A stretch of DNA of 64,000 nt from Holacanthus passer (taxonomy: Eukaryota; Chordata; Actinopteri; Pomacanthidae): contig JAFREQ010000014.1 of assembly GCA_025331565.1 (NCBI GenBank), positions 14,186,001-14,250,000 on the forward strand. Direction: 5' to 3'. A model generated the notes under the pieces. It was given only the letters and a program-made list of their open reading frames with translations, ran no database searches and was not told the origin of the DNA. The position numbers were made by a program, and so were the translations under genes. Of this stretch, positions 1-13,425 are shown one piece after another. Position 1 is the stretch's first letter; each line of letters opens with the position of its first letter.

Positions 1-104
1 TCATTTTACGAGCCATGAGTCAACACAGCACACGTAAATGATATTTTGACACAGAGAGCCATGAATAATGCATTTGAATTTACTTTTATGCCAGAGTTAG
101 ACCC

Positions 105-320
105 CTCTCAGCACCCTTTCTCTCCCTCCCCATCTCTCCTTTCTCTCTGTCGTTCCCCTCCTCTCAGTCCCTAACCCCCTCCTTCCTCTTTGCCCCACCC
201 TCCTCCTCTTTTTCCTCTTCCTCTCTTCACTATTCATCCTCATCAGAGCTCAACCTCATTTCTCCTCTCCTCGTCCCTCCCTCCTTTTTCTCCTCCCACA
301 CCTCCATCACGCAGCAGAGA
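105..320. repeat. Pyrimidine-rich tract
   Basis: The + strand is overwhelmingly C and T, with CTCC and CCTC runs and no regular period. This is a simple-sequence composition block; the Pro/Ser/Leu-rich translation is an artefact. Confidence 0.8.
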
Positions 321-2290
321 GGAAACAGTGCAGGATCAGACTCAGTCAGTCTCAGAACTGAACATCCACCGTATCAGTTTTTATTATCGAGGTCTTGACA
401 CACTCATGAGATAGGAATTAATTTGAGGATATTGTTGTTAAGATAAGAGTGTTAAAATTGACTTACTGGCTTACTTATTGATTTACTATTGGCCAATGCA
501 CATTTCAAAAGCAGGGAAGTCTTTTACATATGTCGCTTTACGCTACCTAATGAAGGCCTCTGAGGCCAGCGGGGCCCTGATGAAGCCAACGGCACGCATT
601 GATTCAGTGTCTAAATTAATCATCCATAACTTGATCTGTTCCGATAAAGTCATCAGCAGCCGGCATACTGCATGATCAGCAGCAATCATTCTTCCCCTGC
701 CGCGTCGCTGATGTTTAGCCCGGGGCCCACAAACTGCCAGACACGGCCGTGCTTTAAAAGTAAATTAAAAACATTTATTCTGCTGCTTATTGGCTCGCTC
801 GTAGTCATGACAAACAGAGGAGGTGAGGATGAAGTTCAGGGTGCCCTGGCTGTGTCATCATCTTCGTCATCATCGCACACGTCGTCGGTATCGTCATCTT
901 TAGGTGTTCTCCAAGCTTCCAGTAGGTCCTCAGAAAAATGATATTTACATGATATTGAGTCTTTGTTGTTTTGTTCTGTTTATTCTATTAAATAGCTTTT
1001 TATTTTCTGTAAACTCTGGACTCTCTCTATACACCCTGGTCTCAAGACTATCCTGGAAAAATAAAGGTTCAATTAAAGCAATATTTTCAAAATGAGAATG
1101 AGATGCAGTGACAGTGATCTCAGCAAGGTCCCCCCAAAAACGGAGAATAGCTTGATTTGAGCTCCTACAACTAAACAATGCTGTCATCACCCCCACATTT
1201 AACTCTCATCATCTGTCATTGTATTTTTTGTCTTTGTAATATGATGTTGCATCTTTTCTGTTTTTCTCTATGCTGTACTCTCTTAAAAAAACATCCTGAT
1301 CTCAGAGACTGTACAGGTAAAACAAAGTTTAAATTTAAACGACAGATAAAGCATCAGTGAGACACATCAACACCAACAAATCTCCACAGAAGCTATTTCA
1401 GATTAAATCTTATCATGTGATGTATATATCGATATGCAAGTCTTTGACATTAAAAAGTTTGGGAACCCCTGATCCAGACCATAATCCAGATGGTGATACC
1501 AGTCGCCGGCTGCGGCCTGTAATCTACTTACTTTACACTTTTGAGTAATACAGTCCTCATCCCTCTGGTGTGAAATCCCTCTGCTCAGAAGTGGCTTCGA
1601 AGGAAGCAGGGATGAATAATCTGCATCATCCTTATCGTCCACAGAGTGGTTCTTCATTCATAATTCAACGCCCCTCCACCATTACATCTGATGAAAGCCA
1701 CTGACCTGAAAATACGGAGGGAATGAGCTTCTTCCAGTATGGCGTTAACATTGTCTGTCCTGTACATGTTGCCAGCAAACATCAATAAATGAGTCCAGTG
1801 TCAACGCTGGGATCTGGGATCTGATGTCGCTTCTGCTCATCCACATGGGAATATGACACTAACCAGGTTTCCACGCAGATATCTTATATTTGAAGGAGGC
1901 TGTGCAACATCAAATATAATGCATATTTATAGTGCAGTTAAAAGGATCGTCAGTGTGTAGCTCGATGTTTCACAGCAAGACACACAATTAATTACACAAT
2001 ATTAAACTGTGAGATGTGATCAAATGTTTTAATGATCCAGCAAATTTGGACTAAAGATCACATGCAGGGCTGTTTTATAAGTGCGAGGACATCAAAGGGT
2101 GTTTTTCACATCATGCATCATATACAGTACAATATGCATGTGTCCATGCAGTATTGGAAAGTCAGATGTATTAAATGCATTTCTCTGAGGCTCCTCTTTC
2201 CCATGCTGTGACCCAGAAACTGCATTTTCCCAGTGGTATTTGAAAAGTGCAAAGATACACAGTATGCAGTTACATTTATTTAAATTGTGG
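321..2290. other. Intergenic, mostly featureless
   Basis: Mixed-composition single-copy DNA. Apart from the acidic-frame candidate at 836-928 and a degenerate TCA/TCG repeat (855-900), I see no repeat family, RNA gene or exon. The block around 540-760 is relatively GC-rich with regular single-copy texture. Confidence 0.5.
836..928 (-). other. Candidate terminal coding exon with an acidic tail (unconfirmed)
   Basis: On the - strand an open frame runs from 928 to a TGA at 836-838. Its product begins DLLEAWRTPK and continues with a run of Asp/Glu (DDDTDDVCDDDEDDDT) to a stop. A splice-acceptor-like TTTTTCTGAG precedes it (AG at 929-930), and AATAAA occurs on the - strand (774-779) about 57 nt past the stop. 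The + strand is a degenerate TCA/TCG repeat that would read as poly-Ser. It could be the end of a divergently transcribed neighbour or just a trinucleotide repeat; I do not recognise the protein. Confidence 0.2.
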
Positions 2291-2297
2291 TGTGAGC

Positions 2298-2326
2298 TGT
2301 GTGTGTGTGTGTGTATGTGTGTGTGT
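2298..2326 (+). repeat. GT microsatellite
   Basis: GT dinucleotide run with one TA interruption. Confidence 0.9.
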
Positions 2327-3424
2327 AAAACTGAGAACACATCAATGGTACATTTCCTTCTGGCCACACATTTTCCTGAGCTCAAACCTCTTTCAGCAGG
2401 CGTCCTTTTGTTCTACTGTACGATTGGATTGTGACGAACAATGGAAAAAGCTTAGCCCGACAAGTAAACAGTAAATTAGTGCATCATCCTTTTCCCACAA
2501 TGCACTGGCTTGTACTGAAAACACAAGCTTTATTTAAATGGTTATTAAATAAACTTTAAGCAAGTTTTTTTTTTTCAGCTGGAATCTGCTAAAATAATGT
2601 TCTATAACCAGATTCATGGCCACCACAAGTTTGACGCTCTCCCTTTTCTTGCTTGTAAAACATGACCAGTTTTCACATTAAATATATAGGCTGTTTAATC
2701 GCAGCTAAATGCATTAGTCACCGTGTTGGCCCGAGGCAAGGACTGTGTTCACAGCGCATCATTTGCTGTGATATCTAAAGCTACCATATCCCTTTAAGCT
2801 AGTTTCACTGAGTGTATTTCTTGTTGCAGTTAAGTGCATATTTAACAGACTCTCTAGTTTCTCCTGCATAGTTATTCATATCAAGCTTCTCAGAGATAAG
2901 CCCATCTCAGAGCCCGGTTTAAGAACTTCCACTCCCCTTCCCCTTCCAAAAAAAGACTTTTAAAAACATCGAACAAAAAGAGGAAGCCGGCGTTGTCAAC
3001 ACTGTACCCATCCTGTATCAGCATGAAAATCGGGGTATATTGAGAACCTCAGTGTGACTTCAACGCACCACATGAGTCATCTGGGATTATGAGTCATATT
3101 CTACCTCAGTACAACAAGAGTCCCAGCTTTACCACACACCTACAGACAGGGAAACTTTTCACAGACTGAAGTTACCACCTCAGCATGCCTGCCACTGTCG
3201 ACGATGCTAAAACTGGGACAATCGCCGTTTTTTTTTTTTTTTTTCTCATGGTGCAGCTCAAATGTTCAACAGATGCGATTGGATCAAGTTTAAACTGACT
3301 TTAAAGGAGTAAACAACCTCCATGGTGGGAAGGAAATGGTGACTGACGTGAGGCCTTTGACCTTTCAAACTTTGCATTGCTTTTAAAATTTTCCCTTTGT
3401 GGTTTTTGTGCTGCATTCAAAGCC

Positions 3425-3469
3425 GATAGATAGATAGATAGATGGGTAGATGGCTAGATAGATAGATAA
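3425..3469 (+). repeat. GATA microsatellite, imperfect
   Basis: GATA units interrupted by GGGTAGATGGCTA. Confidence 0.9.
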
Positions 3470-4322
3470 GCATGTAAATTAATTGAATCTAAATTGCTGC
3501 ATGCAGAATCACAATGCACAAACACATCCAACATAAACATGCAGGAACAAAGACCCTCGACTCAGACTTAATTAAGTGAACTTCGTCTGAAGTTGCAAAC
3601 TCTCTTTGAAATAGATGCATCTCTGCCATTATAGGGAAATAATTGTGGCCACTTTCATCCCCCGCGCAATTAGTCTCTCTTCTGTGAAGTCGTCAGTCAG
3701 ATAAAGGACAAGAGCAGACACAACCTTTGTCACTTTAATCATTCCTCTGTTTTTTTTTTCCCTCCACACTGGAATGGAATGAGTTCCCTACAGCTGAATG
3801 TCAACAACTCGACGTGTCCTTCAGGCCTATTTCACATCATTAGTGCTCTTCTTTGAGTTGATGCTGTGACACCAACCAACCTGTGCTGTATGTCTGGGGG
3901 CATTAGAAGTGCTGTGTGCTATGTTTAAGTTATTTCCAACATAGATCTTAAGACTGAAGTTACATTTGAACACAAAGTGCTTGAGGACCACTGTGTGTCA
4001 AATTATGCCAGGATTAACATGCAAAGAGTTGCCTTCTTTTGCTTTGTGATGTGATCATAGTTGTGTGCAGAATATATTAAATATATAGTCATCACAAGAC
4101 TGTTAAATTAACTTTATTAATGCATCTGTTTATTCATAAAAGTAGGACAAGCATGCATCAAAAACCAGAGCAACACACATCAGCTTTCTGTCTTATTTTC
4201 TGCAGTGAAATAGAAAATCATATTGTTGCTCAGACAAACAGTTAATATCAAATGAAGTACTTTGAAGTAATATGGTTTGGTGGTTTGGTTATACAGACTG
4301 AAAGACAAATTTAGGACGAGGC

Positions 4323-4400
4323 CAAGGTCAAATTTATTTATAGAGCGTTTTAAAAACAAATCAGGTTCGCACCAAAGTTCTTACAACGATCATAATTGAG
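4323..4400. repeat. Possible SINE/LINE tail fragment ('TTTATTTATAGAGC' type)
   Basis: CAAATTTATTTATAGAGCG followed by CACCAAAGTTCTTACAACGA resembles a very common fish retrotransposon tail (TTTATTTATATAGCGC ... CAAAGTGCTTTACA). It is short and diverged. Confidence 0.4.
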
Positions 4401-6589
4401 CAACAGGATTATCACAGCGAAAAGATTATCGCAAGACACAAGCACTTAAAACACATGCATAAATACATACGAGTGCACACAAAGATGTTTATGCATATCA
4501 CTGTAGAATGCAAATCATGTCAGGAAACATCGCAGGGGTCAGCAAGAAAGTAAGAGACACCTTTTAATGGACAATCTGCTCTTCTAATATGCTCATGGAG
4601 AAAATTCCAGGGCTGAATCTAAATGAAATGTGCTAAATAACATAATATACTGCATTTAATGACCTACGATTTCTTGGGTTTTGGTTTCATAACCAAACCT
4701 CCATATTCCCTAACATAATAAAAGCAATACAATAATAGAATACATTTGATAATCTTTGCATAATAAGCACTTTTAATAATTACAAATATTTTGCTGATAT
4801 CACCTCCACATTTTGTATTTATACATTTTCATGTCGCTGCCTTTTTCTGCTGTAAGTAAAATCTATACTTCTTCAATCACTCCCTGACTTTTCGCTCCTT
4901 GTTGCACCACTAATCACAGATAAAAGTGACTTATTGTCTTGTTGCGGCGTGGTCACAGTCGTTCTCTGTGGCACCACGGTGAAACCTAGTGAACCAAAGC
5001 TACAGTTTGAACACCCCCACCCACCCACCCAACACCCCCGCAGCACCTCCCAATAAAACTGATTTGCCCTGGCATGTATTGTTTTGGAAAATAAATCAGT
5101 CGACTCTTTCCACTTCATGCACTCATGACATCATTTGTTTCCCCTCTTAACTCAATTATTGTCACTTAGTTCATCTGTACGGCAACAATGACCTGTAGCT
5201 ACAGTATACAGGGCCCTTCCCACTCTCTGAAGCGTGACAGAAAGGACTAGGAAACGGTTACGTCTTGAGCCTGTAAGTTTGTCAAAGTTAAATACAAGAG
5301 AGCATATTATCCGCCTTATTTTTCTGTCACCCAATCCTCTTTTTCCCGCCTCAAAAATAAGCTTCAAGGTAATTGTGTCATTGTGTCATAAGGCACAAGA
5401 AAAAAACGGTAATCCATTAAATTGTATTCCGTGTTCCCTGTTGCTTTTGTGGTGCTGAGCGACACCGCAGGATTTTGGAAAGGTGAATTATGAATAATTG
5501 CCTTTGATCCAAAAAGCCTGACGAGTAATAACATTTAATGCTATAGCTGATCAATGAAACTGAGGCTCCGTGTTTTTCAGGTTCGATGAGACAGTTTGTC
5601 AGAAGGTGCTTGTTTATTATGATATTCACAAAAAGATTTCCTCCAGCGATAGTGTCACAAAGTTTGACTTTAGCTGACTTCACTTTAACCTTTAACCTTT
5701 GCTGCTTGACACGTTCACCAGCAGCTGAGATGTGAAGTTACAGCCAGTTTGGATGCAAAGAAGTCGTCCTGGTGAATAATTTAGCATTAAACATGAGAGG
5801 GGCCAGATGTTATTGAACACACACATTCGAAAAGGTCTTTGTTGTGTCAATTAGTTGATTAAATATCATCTACTCCCGCTGTTGCCTCCGGAAACCTGAT
5901 CTGTTTTTAAACGGATTCATATTACAGGGGCAGTGGAGAGCAAGAGAAAGGGGACATTTTCAATTACACGTCAGCATATTTGACTGACCGTCAGCCACCA
6001 TTTGATCAGGCTTTTACTTTAATTGCTTGCATTTCATTAAGCATAATCATTTATGGTGGAATTTAATCAGCAGGGATTCAGCGACACACTGCGTGGACCG
6101 TGAGGAGGCAAACAGCAGAACACGTTCAATAAAAGCAGGAGAGGTTTGATACAGTCTCATAATCAGGGTTCATTTAAACCTGAAATTAAAAGCATGTTGG
6201 TGTTTAATATGGTTCATACCACTTAATTTCAGATTTTACACATGCAGGTCAAAGCTATCAAGCCAGTAGGTGGACAAACACACTGTGTAATAAGCGCTCG
6301 TCAGCACCAGATTACTGAATGAAAACATCATTAGTTATTAACAATGAAAACTCCATCACTGGAAATGACCAGCGTGCCTCTCACCTCTCACGTTTTAAAG
6401 GGTGCAAAAGACACTTGAAATCATTTCAGAGAACTGAAATGCTCTGTTTTTAAAACTATTCCTTCCCACACCAAATACTTTTCTTCCTACACAAAATCTC
6501 TAGGATGCCTACTGCAGATGCACCCGTTCGCAGAAAAGAGGAAAATAGTGGCGAAACACAGAGACACACAGAAGACGGAGAGCGAGCAC

Positions 6590-6591
<2 letters not shown>

Positions 6592-6630
<39 letters not shown>
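6592..6630 (+). repeat. (GT)n microsatellite
   Basis: About 19 uninterrupted GT units, 60 bp before repeat family C copy 1. Confidence 0.95.
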
Positions 6631-6633
<3 letters not shown>

Positions 6634-6689
6634 AAAGAGAAAAGGAGCCAGATACGAACTGAAACAGGAAATAAGACACCAGTAGTATT

Positions 6690-7085
6690 AAGATCGTTTA
6701 CTTTGGTAAAAGTAGCAATAACACAGTATGGAAATACTCCACTACAAGTAAGAGTCCTCTATTCAAAATGTACTTAAAGTATCAAAAGTAGAAGTTGTGC
6801 AAAATGGCTCTATTCAGAGGATTATAGATAATATATGACTATTTGTAATGAAGCAGCCTTTAATGCCCTCAAGCTCATTTTAAAAGCTTAATACACTGTT
6901 GAGTAGTTTAATCTTGTGCATCATATTTTTTAAGATCATAATATGTTTTACATCTGAAAATGAACTAGTCACTAAAGCTCCTAAATGAATGCAGTGGAGT
7001 AAAAGTATGAAGTAGCATTAAATGAAAATGAAGTAAAGTACAAGTAGATCAAAAAAGTACAACACTTGTACTTAGTTACATCCCA
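6690..7085. repeat. Interspersed repeat family C, copy 1 ('AAGTAAAAGTA' family)
   Basis: Rich in AAGTAAAAGT and AAGTACAAGTA words, with an internal AAATGAATGCAGTGGAGTAAA segment (about 6983-7003) that recurs almost exactly near 59201-59221. This is a high-copy family in spiny-rayed fish, probably a non-autonomous DNA element (hAT-like by recollection). It lies in the intergenic region left of tox2. Confidence 0.65.
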
Positions 7086-7997
7086 TCTCCGCAGCACAGA
7101 CAAGAAGCCCCGAAGCCCCGAGCCGAGCCTTATGATGAGAGCCTCGGCCCAGCAGGAAGTCTTCATCCTCCTAAATATTTAGCAAGCACCTGATCCTCAG
7201 CTGATAGTCCAGACCTGGCCATATTAGGTCAGGAACATCACAAGACCTAATCCTCCAGCAGCAGTCAGAAGGACACACATCAACAGCTCGTCTCTCTCTC
7301 CGTCACATTCTCTGGTTCACCTGTGAGGAGGGAAATCATTTTTCAGAGAGACAGATTATCCCTGCAGCTGATGGAAGATATGTCACCTGTGGATTTGTAA
7401 AATGGAAAAAAAAAAAAATCTTTGGTTTGCTGATCAAACAAATTCTTAATCCAAACTACGAGTACAGATAATAAGTGTCGTGGGGAATTTCTGACTGTCA
7501 GCAAAAGCTTGAAAAAGATTTAATTGGTTGCACGTAACAATTAATACAGCTTGTTTTGTTTTGAAACAGATGGAAAGAGCAGTGATATGACAAAAGATAA
7601 CTGAAGAGTCACACATATTACGCACAAACGTATTTTCTCGCTCACAGCTATCTGGCCTTGCAGATAGTTTCGGTTTTGTTTGCCCAGGTTTTCGAGATGG
7701 TTTCTATAAGAACTGTTGCGAGTGTGTTCTGTGGATTATCTGAAGTAAGTGGGACACTGTTTCTGGAAAGGCACATTGCCTGTTGAATTTTTAAAATGTA
7801 AAGTTTTCAATGCTTTAAAAACCACAAACAAAATTCAATTCACCTCCACTGTACTGAAAATGTCAGACGCTGATATTTCAAAACCTGGGCAAATTAAAAC
7901 AAAGCGATCTGCACTTGAGAAGATGAACCGTTTAAATCAATGGATCCATGCCAAACAGTTTTTTTGTTAGTCATGCTAGTTTCATGCAGTTTGATCC

Positions 7998-8406
7998 AGA
8001 CTGAAAAATTTTGCCAACTTAATGAATTACCATGAAGCTTTATATTCATGGTCCTCAGAGGAGGAACCCTACAGACATTCAATAGTACCTCAATGACACA
8101 GGTCTCGACAAATATTTACTAGACTGCCATTAAATTTGGTTCAAGCATTCATGTCCTCTACAGGATGAATTTCAATAACTTTGGTGGTTTCCTTAACTTT
8201 TCATATAAATTATTTTGTCTCTAATAAAACACCCAAAAATAAATTCCATCATTCTCAGCTGAACTCTGTTTTGTGCTAATTAGACAAATGTCAGCATGTC
8301 AACACACTAGATTAAAAAGGTGAACATGGTTATACCTGCGTAACATAGAGCATGTTGGCATTGTTTTTGTGAGCATGGTGACATTTAGCTCAAAGCACAT
8401 TACTTT
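7998..8406 (+). repeat. Interspersed repeat family A, copy 1 (percomorph 'CATTCATGG' family)
   Basis: Carries the ordered words TATTCATGGTCCTCAGAGGA, ATTCATGTCCTCTACAGGATGAATTT, CAATAACTTTGGTGG, GTGCTAATTAG, GAACATGGTTATACC and TTTAGCTCAAAGCAC. The same order occurs at 12968-13425. It is strongly diverged, hence old. Confidence 0.65.
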
Positions 8407-8409
8407 TGG

Positions 8410-10604
8410 TTGAATGTTCTGCGTTCACATGTTGGTTTCACTGGATTTGACTTGTCCAGGTTTTCCGACTCTGAGGCGGTGCTATTCTCACCCTGTGTCG
8501 TCTCAGTGCTAATCCATTCATTTTGGGCCGAAACGCCACAAATTAACAGAGAGAGAAGACGCGACCGCAGGAGACAGGCATAAACAAAACCAATTCTCTT
8601 TGACTGTCTCGTTGTTTCTGTGTAAGAAATGGGGAAAACCGTGCGGCGGTTTCATTCATCCTATATGCACAACGCTGCGCGTGGGTGTTCACCTAACAGA
8701 TGGACATCCTGATCTAAATTATAATCAGGTTATCCAGTGAGAAGAGGGACAGCTCGTCGTTGATGGGCATGTAATTTGCATAAAAGTACACACCGCTGTG
8801 AAAACCCCCATTTCCTGTGACATATGCCTTCAGTTCACTTTATCTAGGAATGCACAGTGCCCGAATCACAGGGTGACAAGACAACAGGCGTTAAGAAAAA
8901 AAAAAAAAAGAGAAAATGATTCACGAGCATTGTAGAGAAGCAGTTCACTCCTCTTGTGACATTTCTTTTTACATAAATACCACAGCTCTGAGCGCTGTTA
9001 ATACTTTGTGTATCAGTTTGTTCTTGTTTGCCAGACAGTGTTCAGTGGCAGCCTCTGGGGCTTGTCTACAGTCAAACAGCCTCTCTCCTCTCCTCCTCTG
9101 TTTTCTGTCAGTTTTAAGTGATAGAAGACAAGGGTGAAGGATTTCGGCAACAAGCAGCTGTACAGGAGTGTGTCGTCTGTTGATGCCGGTCTCTCCTGGC
9201 ACACGTAAGAGCTGTCATTTTTCCTCTCGATCACAAAATCTGCCCGCGTGCGACAAACACAGAGGCAGAAATGAATTTTAAAATCCTTGACCGCGGTCTT
9301 AACACATTTCAATTTGCGAATATTATTTTGAATCTGAGAGAAATGGAAAAATCCTGAGCTTATTGGTGACATGCATTTAATTAGAAGCATGTATCAGAAT
9401 TAAACTGTTAAATTAGAGAAAAGAAAAAAAAAAAAAATCTTGCCGTGTTTATTTTCTCACTTTCCTGTGCTTACTCTTTTGTATCGTAATGGCAATATTT
9501 TCACAATGTTCCCCACCATCTGTGGGAATGTGATACCTTTCTATAGCTGAGTGAAAGAGGGGTGGGGGGAGGAAGTGGTGTTCTCTAATCCCAGAATCCC
9601 TCACATCAAATCATGCAAATTTGGTGCACTTTGAAGCGAATCCAGCTCCTACCATATGCAGAGTGAAAACAACAATCTATTATGCATGCATTGCACCAAG
9701 CTTATGGTAATGTTATTTCACTGCTATTCCTATAAAGTCAAATTTGCAGATGCACAACATATCTAAAGTTTCTTTTAAAATAATATTTGTCTCATTGTGG
9801 TGTGAATTTGTGAATAACAAGCAAAGTGTTTGGAGGTAGCTTGCAGAGCTCTGTTTGTGTCTCACTATGGAAGCGATGCTCGAAAATTGGATGGGTGATA
9901 TTTTCTTCCTCCAATCTGTGTTTGAGAGGTTGTATTTTTCCTGTATTCACTCTGAGTATGTTCTCATGATTCAAGTTCTGCTCTTCAAAGACAACAACAC
10001 AATTGAAAACTTCCTGGAATACAATGCTGTTTGTTTTTCATGGTGTTCGTCACTCCCCGGCACAGAGGAGCCGAGCGTTTATGATGTCTTTGTCATGTTT
10101 TTCATCAGCAGCAGACCACGTTATCTCATCAACAACGTGATGAAGTTTGAAATCTGCATCCGCCACAAATAAACTTTTAATGACCAGGTATGTGTTTAAG
10201 CTCTCAGGCTGCTCATCACAACAAACTGTTGGGCACTCTCACATTATTTTTCACAAGCCAAAAAGCTGTCAGCGCGCTTTGTTGCTCTCCGTCTACGGGT
10301 GGATTAAGAACACAACATCAATGATATTTCCATTTGTTCAATGGATAATTAGGGCCCACGACATGCCAAGAATCATTTTCCATCTTGGCTCATCCTAATT
10401 TGGGGGAGGAATCATGCAAAGTGTAATTGGCAAGACAAGATGTGACTGGTGTCTCCCAAGCGGATCCACGCTTTGTTACAACATGCAGTTCTTAATGAAG
10501 AGGCCGGCAGCTCGCTTGATTATGTTGTGTTGTAAAACAAAATCATATGCATAAGCCTTCCATCACTGTGCAAGCAAACTAAATTGAAACTTAAGTCATT
10601 ACCC

Positions 10605-10637
<33 letters not shown>

Positions 10638-12960
10638 CTCTGATTATTCTTGTATCTTCGGGGCTGAAGTTCTTTCATCTTTTTCTCTCCCCCCGAGCGG
10701 ATTCGAAAGAAGAAACTTTACTGAAAGCACCATCAGCAGGTTTGAGACTGTCTGGGTCAGTGTGGGTGGTGTTGAAGAAGGGGTGGCATCCCATTGAAAA
10801 GACGCACACACACACACTGACACGCACACACATACGCAGACGAGCACACTCTGCGGTGTACCTGTGACGGGACTGTTTTGAAAGATGACAGTGTGTCAAC
10901 CAGTTTCTTGTTGATTATGAAACCTATTTCACACACTGAGGCACTGTTTTCCTGCATTGTTGCGTGCCCCTGAACCTTGTACATACACAAGCTTTCTTGG
11001 TTATTTGACAGCATCTAGGTGTCTCTCGTCACTCTTGATGGTTGATTCCGGGGTGGTTACAAATGTATTTCCTCCATTTAAATACACTGAGAAAACACAT
11101 TTACTCCCTCATATCCAGTTTCCTCCATTTATTTAAGATAGAAAAATATGTTCTCATAAAGCCCTGGCTGGCTGTATCGGCTTGTTCCAGCTCCTCATTC
11201 AAGCTTTACACTGTGAGATATCGTCAAACCCCCAAACAAATGTTTTTTTACGGCTGCAACTTCCCATCAAATGGAAATATTCTAAATATTTCGTGCATCA
11301 TCTTATACATATTTCCTCAAAAATTCACTCTGACCCATTTTGCATCTTTGGAAACTTTTTCCACTAGAATTCAAAACAAAGCTCTGTGGTTTTGAACAAT
11401 GTTTGGCTGCACGTCATGAGTTTGCAGCGGCTAAACCGCCGACAGCTCAGAGTGGTTTAAACGTTAGAGGTTTTAAGACACCTGATTCATCCCTGCGGTG
11501 CATGGATGTACGTAAAGTGCATATGCAACACTGAAATATACACAAGCGTGCATACAGCACACACAGTGGCACTCACACGGCCATTATGCACAAGGCCTCA
11601 TAGCTCGAGTGCACACCTTATAAATCCACAGGATTTGGGGAATAAAACTGTTAACCCACTGTTGAGAGAGTGTGGCTCGGCAGGGGTGACTGCATATCAT
11701 GCAGGATGAGAGACGGGACGTGGGGTGGCTTTATCACTCAAACTGGCCTCATGGAGCCCAGTGCTCTCTGCCAGCCAGACTCCAAGTTATTCTATGCCAG
11801 TGGAGCATTGATTTTCCACACTGTTAGCTCACATGATTCCCCCTTTCCTCAGAGGAAAATTGCCGGGATGAAAAAAAAAAGGACTCCCTGTGATCGATTG
11901 GTCCACTGCGCTACTGAATTCAGGTTACAAGCTGAGGGAGATGAGGAGAGAGGGGGGAGGAGGGAGGATGAAGACAGTGCACAGCAGGGCGTTTGCATGT
12001 TAGTCTCGCCGAGGTAAATATGGACCTGTAAAACTAGGGCTGAGGAGGAATAGGTTGTAAAGCAACAGTAGTACAAGAGCGCGCTGGTGCTTGTTTTACA
12101 CCCTTTTAACCATTATAGGAAAAAATAACTATTTTTCACTTTTTGTATGTCATAATCAACTTGTTGCTCAGTGTTTTGCCTCAAGAGCAGAGTTACATAT
12201 ATCAGTTGAGACCTTTTGACCTTGGAGAGTCCTTTACTTGCTCTCTTTTAAATATTATTAATCTGGACTTATAGATTCATGTGGGCTGGCTACTCCCATC
12301 AAGATGCTCAGATATCTGTGAAATATATCTGCGAATCTGTAATCGTTCTTTTTGGCTGCACACTTTTCTTTATGTAACAGCAATCTATAGTCAATTTTTC
12401 ACACATTAAACCGTTTTGGAAAAAGCCAGTCATTATCCAAAAATACCGGAGCCAGCACAGCCAATAAGCAGCAGAACACAATGATGTAGTTTCCTTTCTT
12501 GATGAAAAACTTGGCAACAAGGAAAGAACATCAAGTGTATGGAGACAGTATGAAAATAGCCCATGCCATCAACAGCCAGTCACTTAGCCATTTACTATTA
12601 ATAAATAATGCTCTGTCTTCCTTTCAGCCATTGCTTCTGCTAGTTTTGAATGGTATACATTTTCATTAATGTCAGTGGCTTCTTCTTTATTGTGCCATCC
12701 TGCATGCTAGGTGAGCCTCTCTCTCAGCCTCTTAAGACCATTATGTTCGCAGTGATGCATATGAACTCATTTTCACATGATGGATGTGAAGGGTGGGGGA
12801 GAGGCACAATGGCCTCTCACAATGGCTCATCTATAGGTGTGAAAACAGTGGCTTCCTGTGTGTTTTACCATGAAACATCACGTCATGCATATATATGTGC
12901 TGCACACACTGTACTGTACATACTGGGTAGGTTTTTAGTCGCATTAACAGGGCATTAGTT
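8410..12960. other. Intergenic single-copy block
   Basis: No supported gene. It includes two exact POU octamers (8774-8781, 9613-9620), an ATCT microsatellite (10604-10637) and an impure CA repeat (10803-10848). The 9640-10560 section is low in repeats and looks like conserved non-coding DNA by texture; an open frame at 9855-10172 within it has no recognisable product. Confidence 0.45.
10604..10637 (+). repeat. ATCT microsatellite
   Basis: Eight uninterrupted ATCT units. Confidence 0.95.
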
Positions 12961-12967
12961 TGGCCCC

Positions 12968-13425
12968 GACAGAAATATCTCAACAACTATTGGATGTATT
13001 GCAGTATAATTTTGTCCTTACATTCATGGTCTCCAGTGGATGCATCTTAATAGTTGTGGTGATCTCATTTTTTCATGAGTTGTGACTTTGAGTCAAATGT
13101 TCAACAACTGTCTAATTGACTGACATGAACTGTGCTACACAGATTCATGTTTCCCTGAGGATAAACTGTGATAACTTTGGTTATCCCTTTATTTTCATTT
13201 AGCGTCGCCATCAGGTAAAAATTTCAACGTGCCCAATACTTTGTTTTATGACCAACATTCCCATCAGCATAAGCTACTAAACACAGTAAACTAAGATGGC
13301 GACCATGATAAACATTATACCTGCTAAACACCAGCATGTTAACATGTTAGTATTTAGCTCAAGGCACCGCTGAGCTTCAGCAGAGTCTCACAGAGCAGCT
13401 AGCATGACTCTAGACTGTCTTCACA
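12968..13425 (+). repeat. Interspersed repeat family A, copy 2
   Basis: The better preserved copy: AGAAATATCTCAACAACTAT, ACATTCATGGTCTCCAGTGG, GATAACTTTGGTTATCCC, AAGATGGCGACCATGATAAA and GAGCAGCTAGCATG follow in order. I recognise this as a very common repeat of spiny-rayed fish genomes. It has the same orientation as copy 1, about 5 kb away. Confidence 0.75.

Larger units (their letters stand above)
2327..6591. other. Intergenic, AT-rich
   Basis: No coding exon or RNA gene seen. Contents: poly-T near 3226-3244, a GATA microsatellite (3425-3469), the possible retrotransposon tail at 4323-4400 and an imperfect CCCA repeat near 5011-5040. Confidence 0.5.

Noticed and set aside
9855..10172. 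105-codon ORF in the intergenic region
   Set aside because: The translation is plausible in composition but matches no family I know, and it lies in a block that looks non-coding and conserved. Kept only as a note.
10803..10848. CA-rich segment considered as a possible CRISPR-like array
   Set aside because: It is an impure CA microsatellite with no spacer structure, and CRISPR arrays are not expected in a vertebrate genome.
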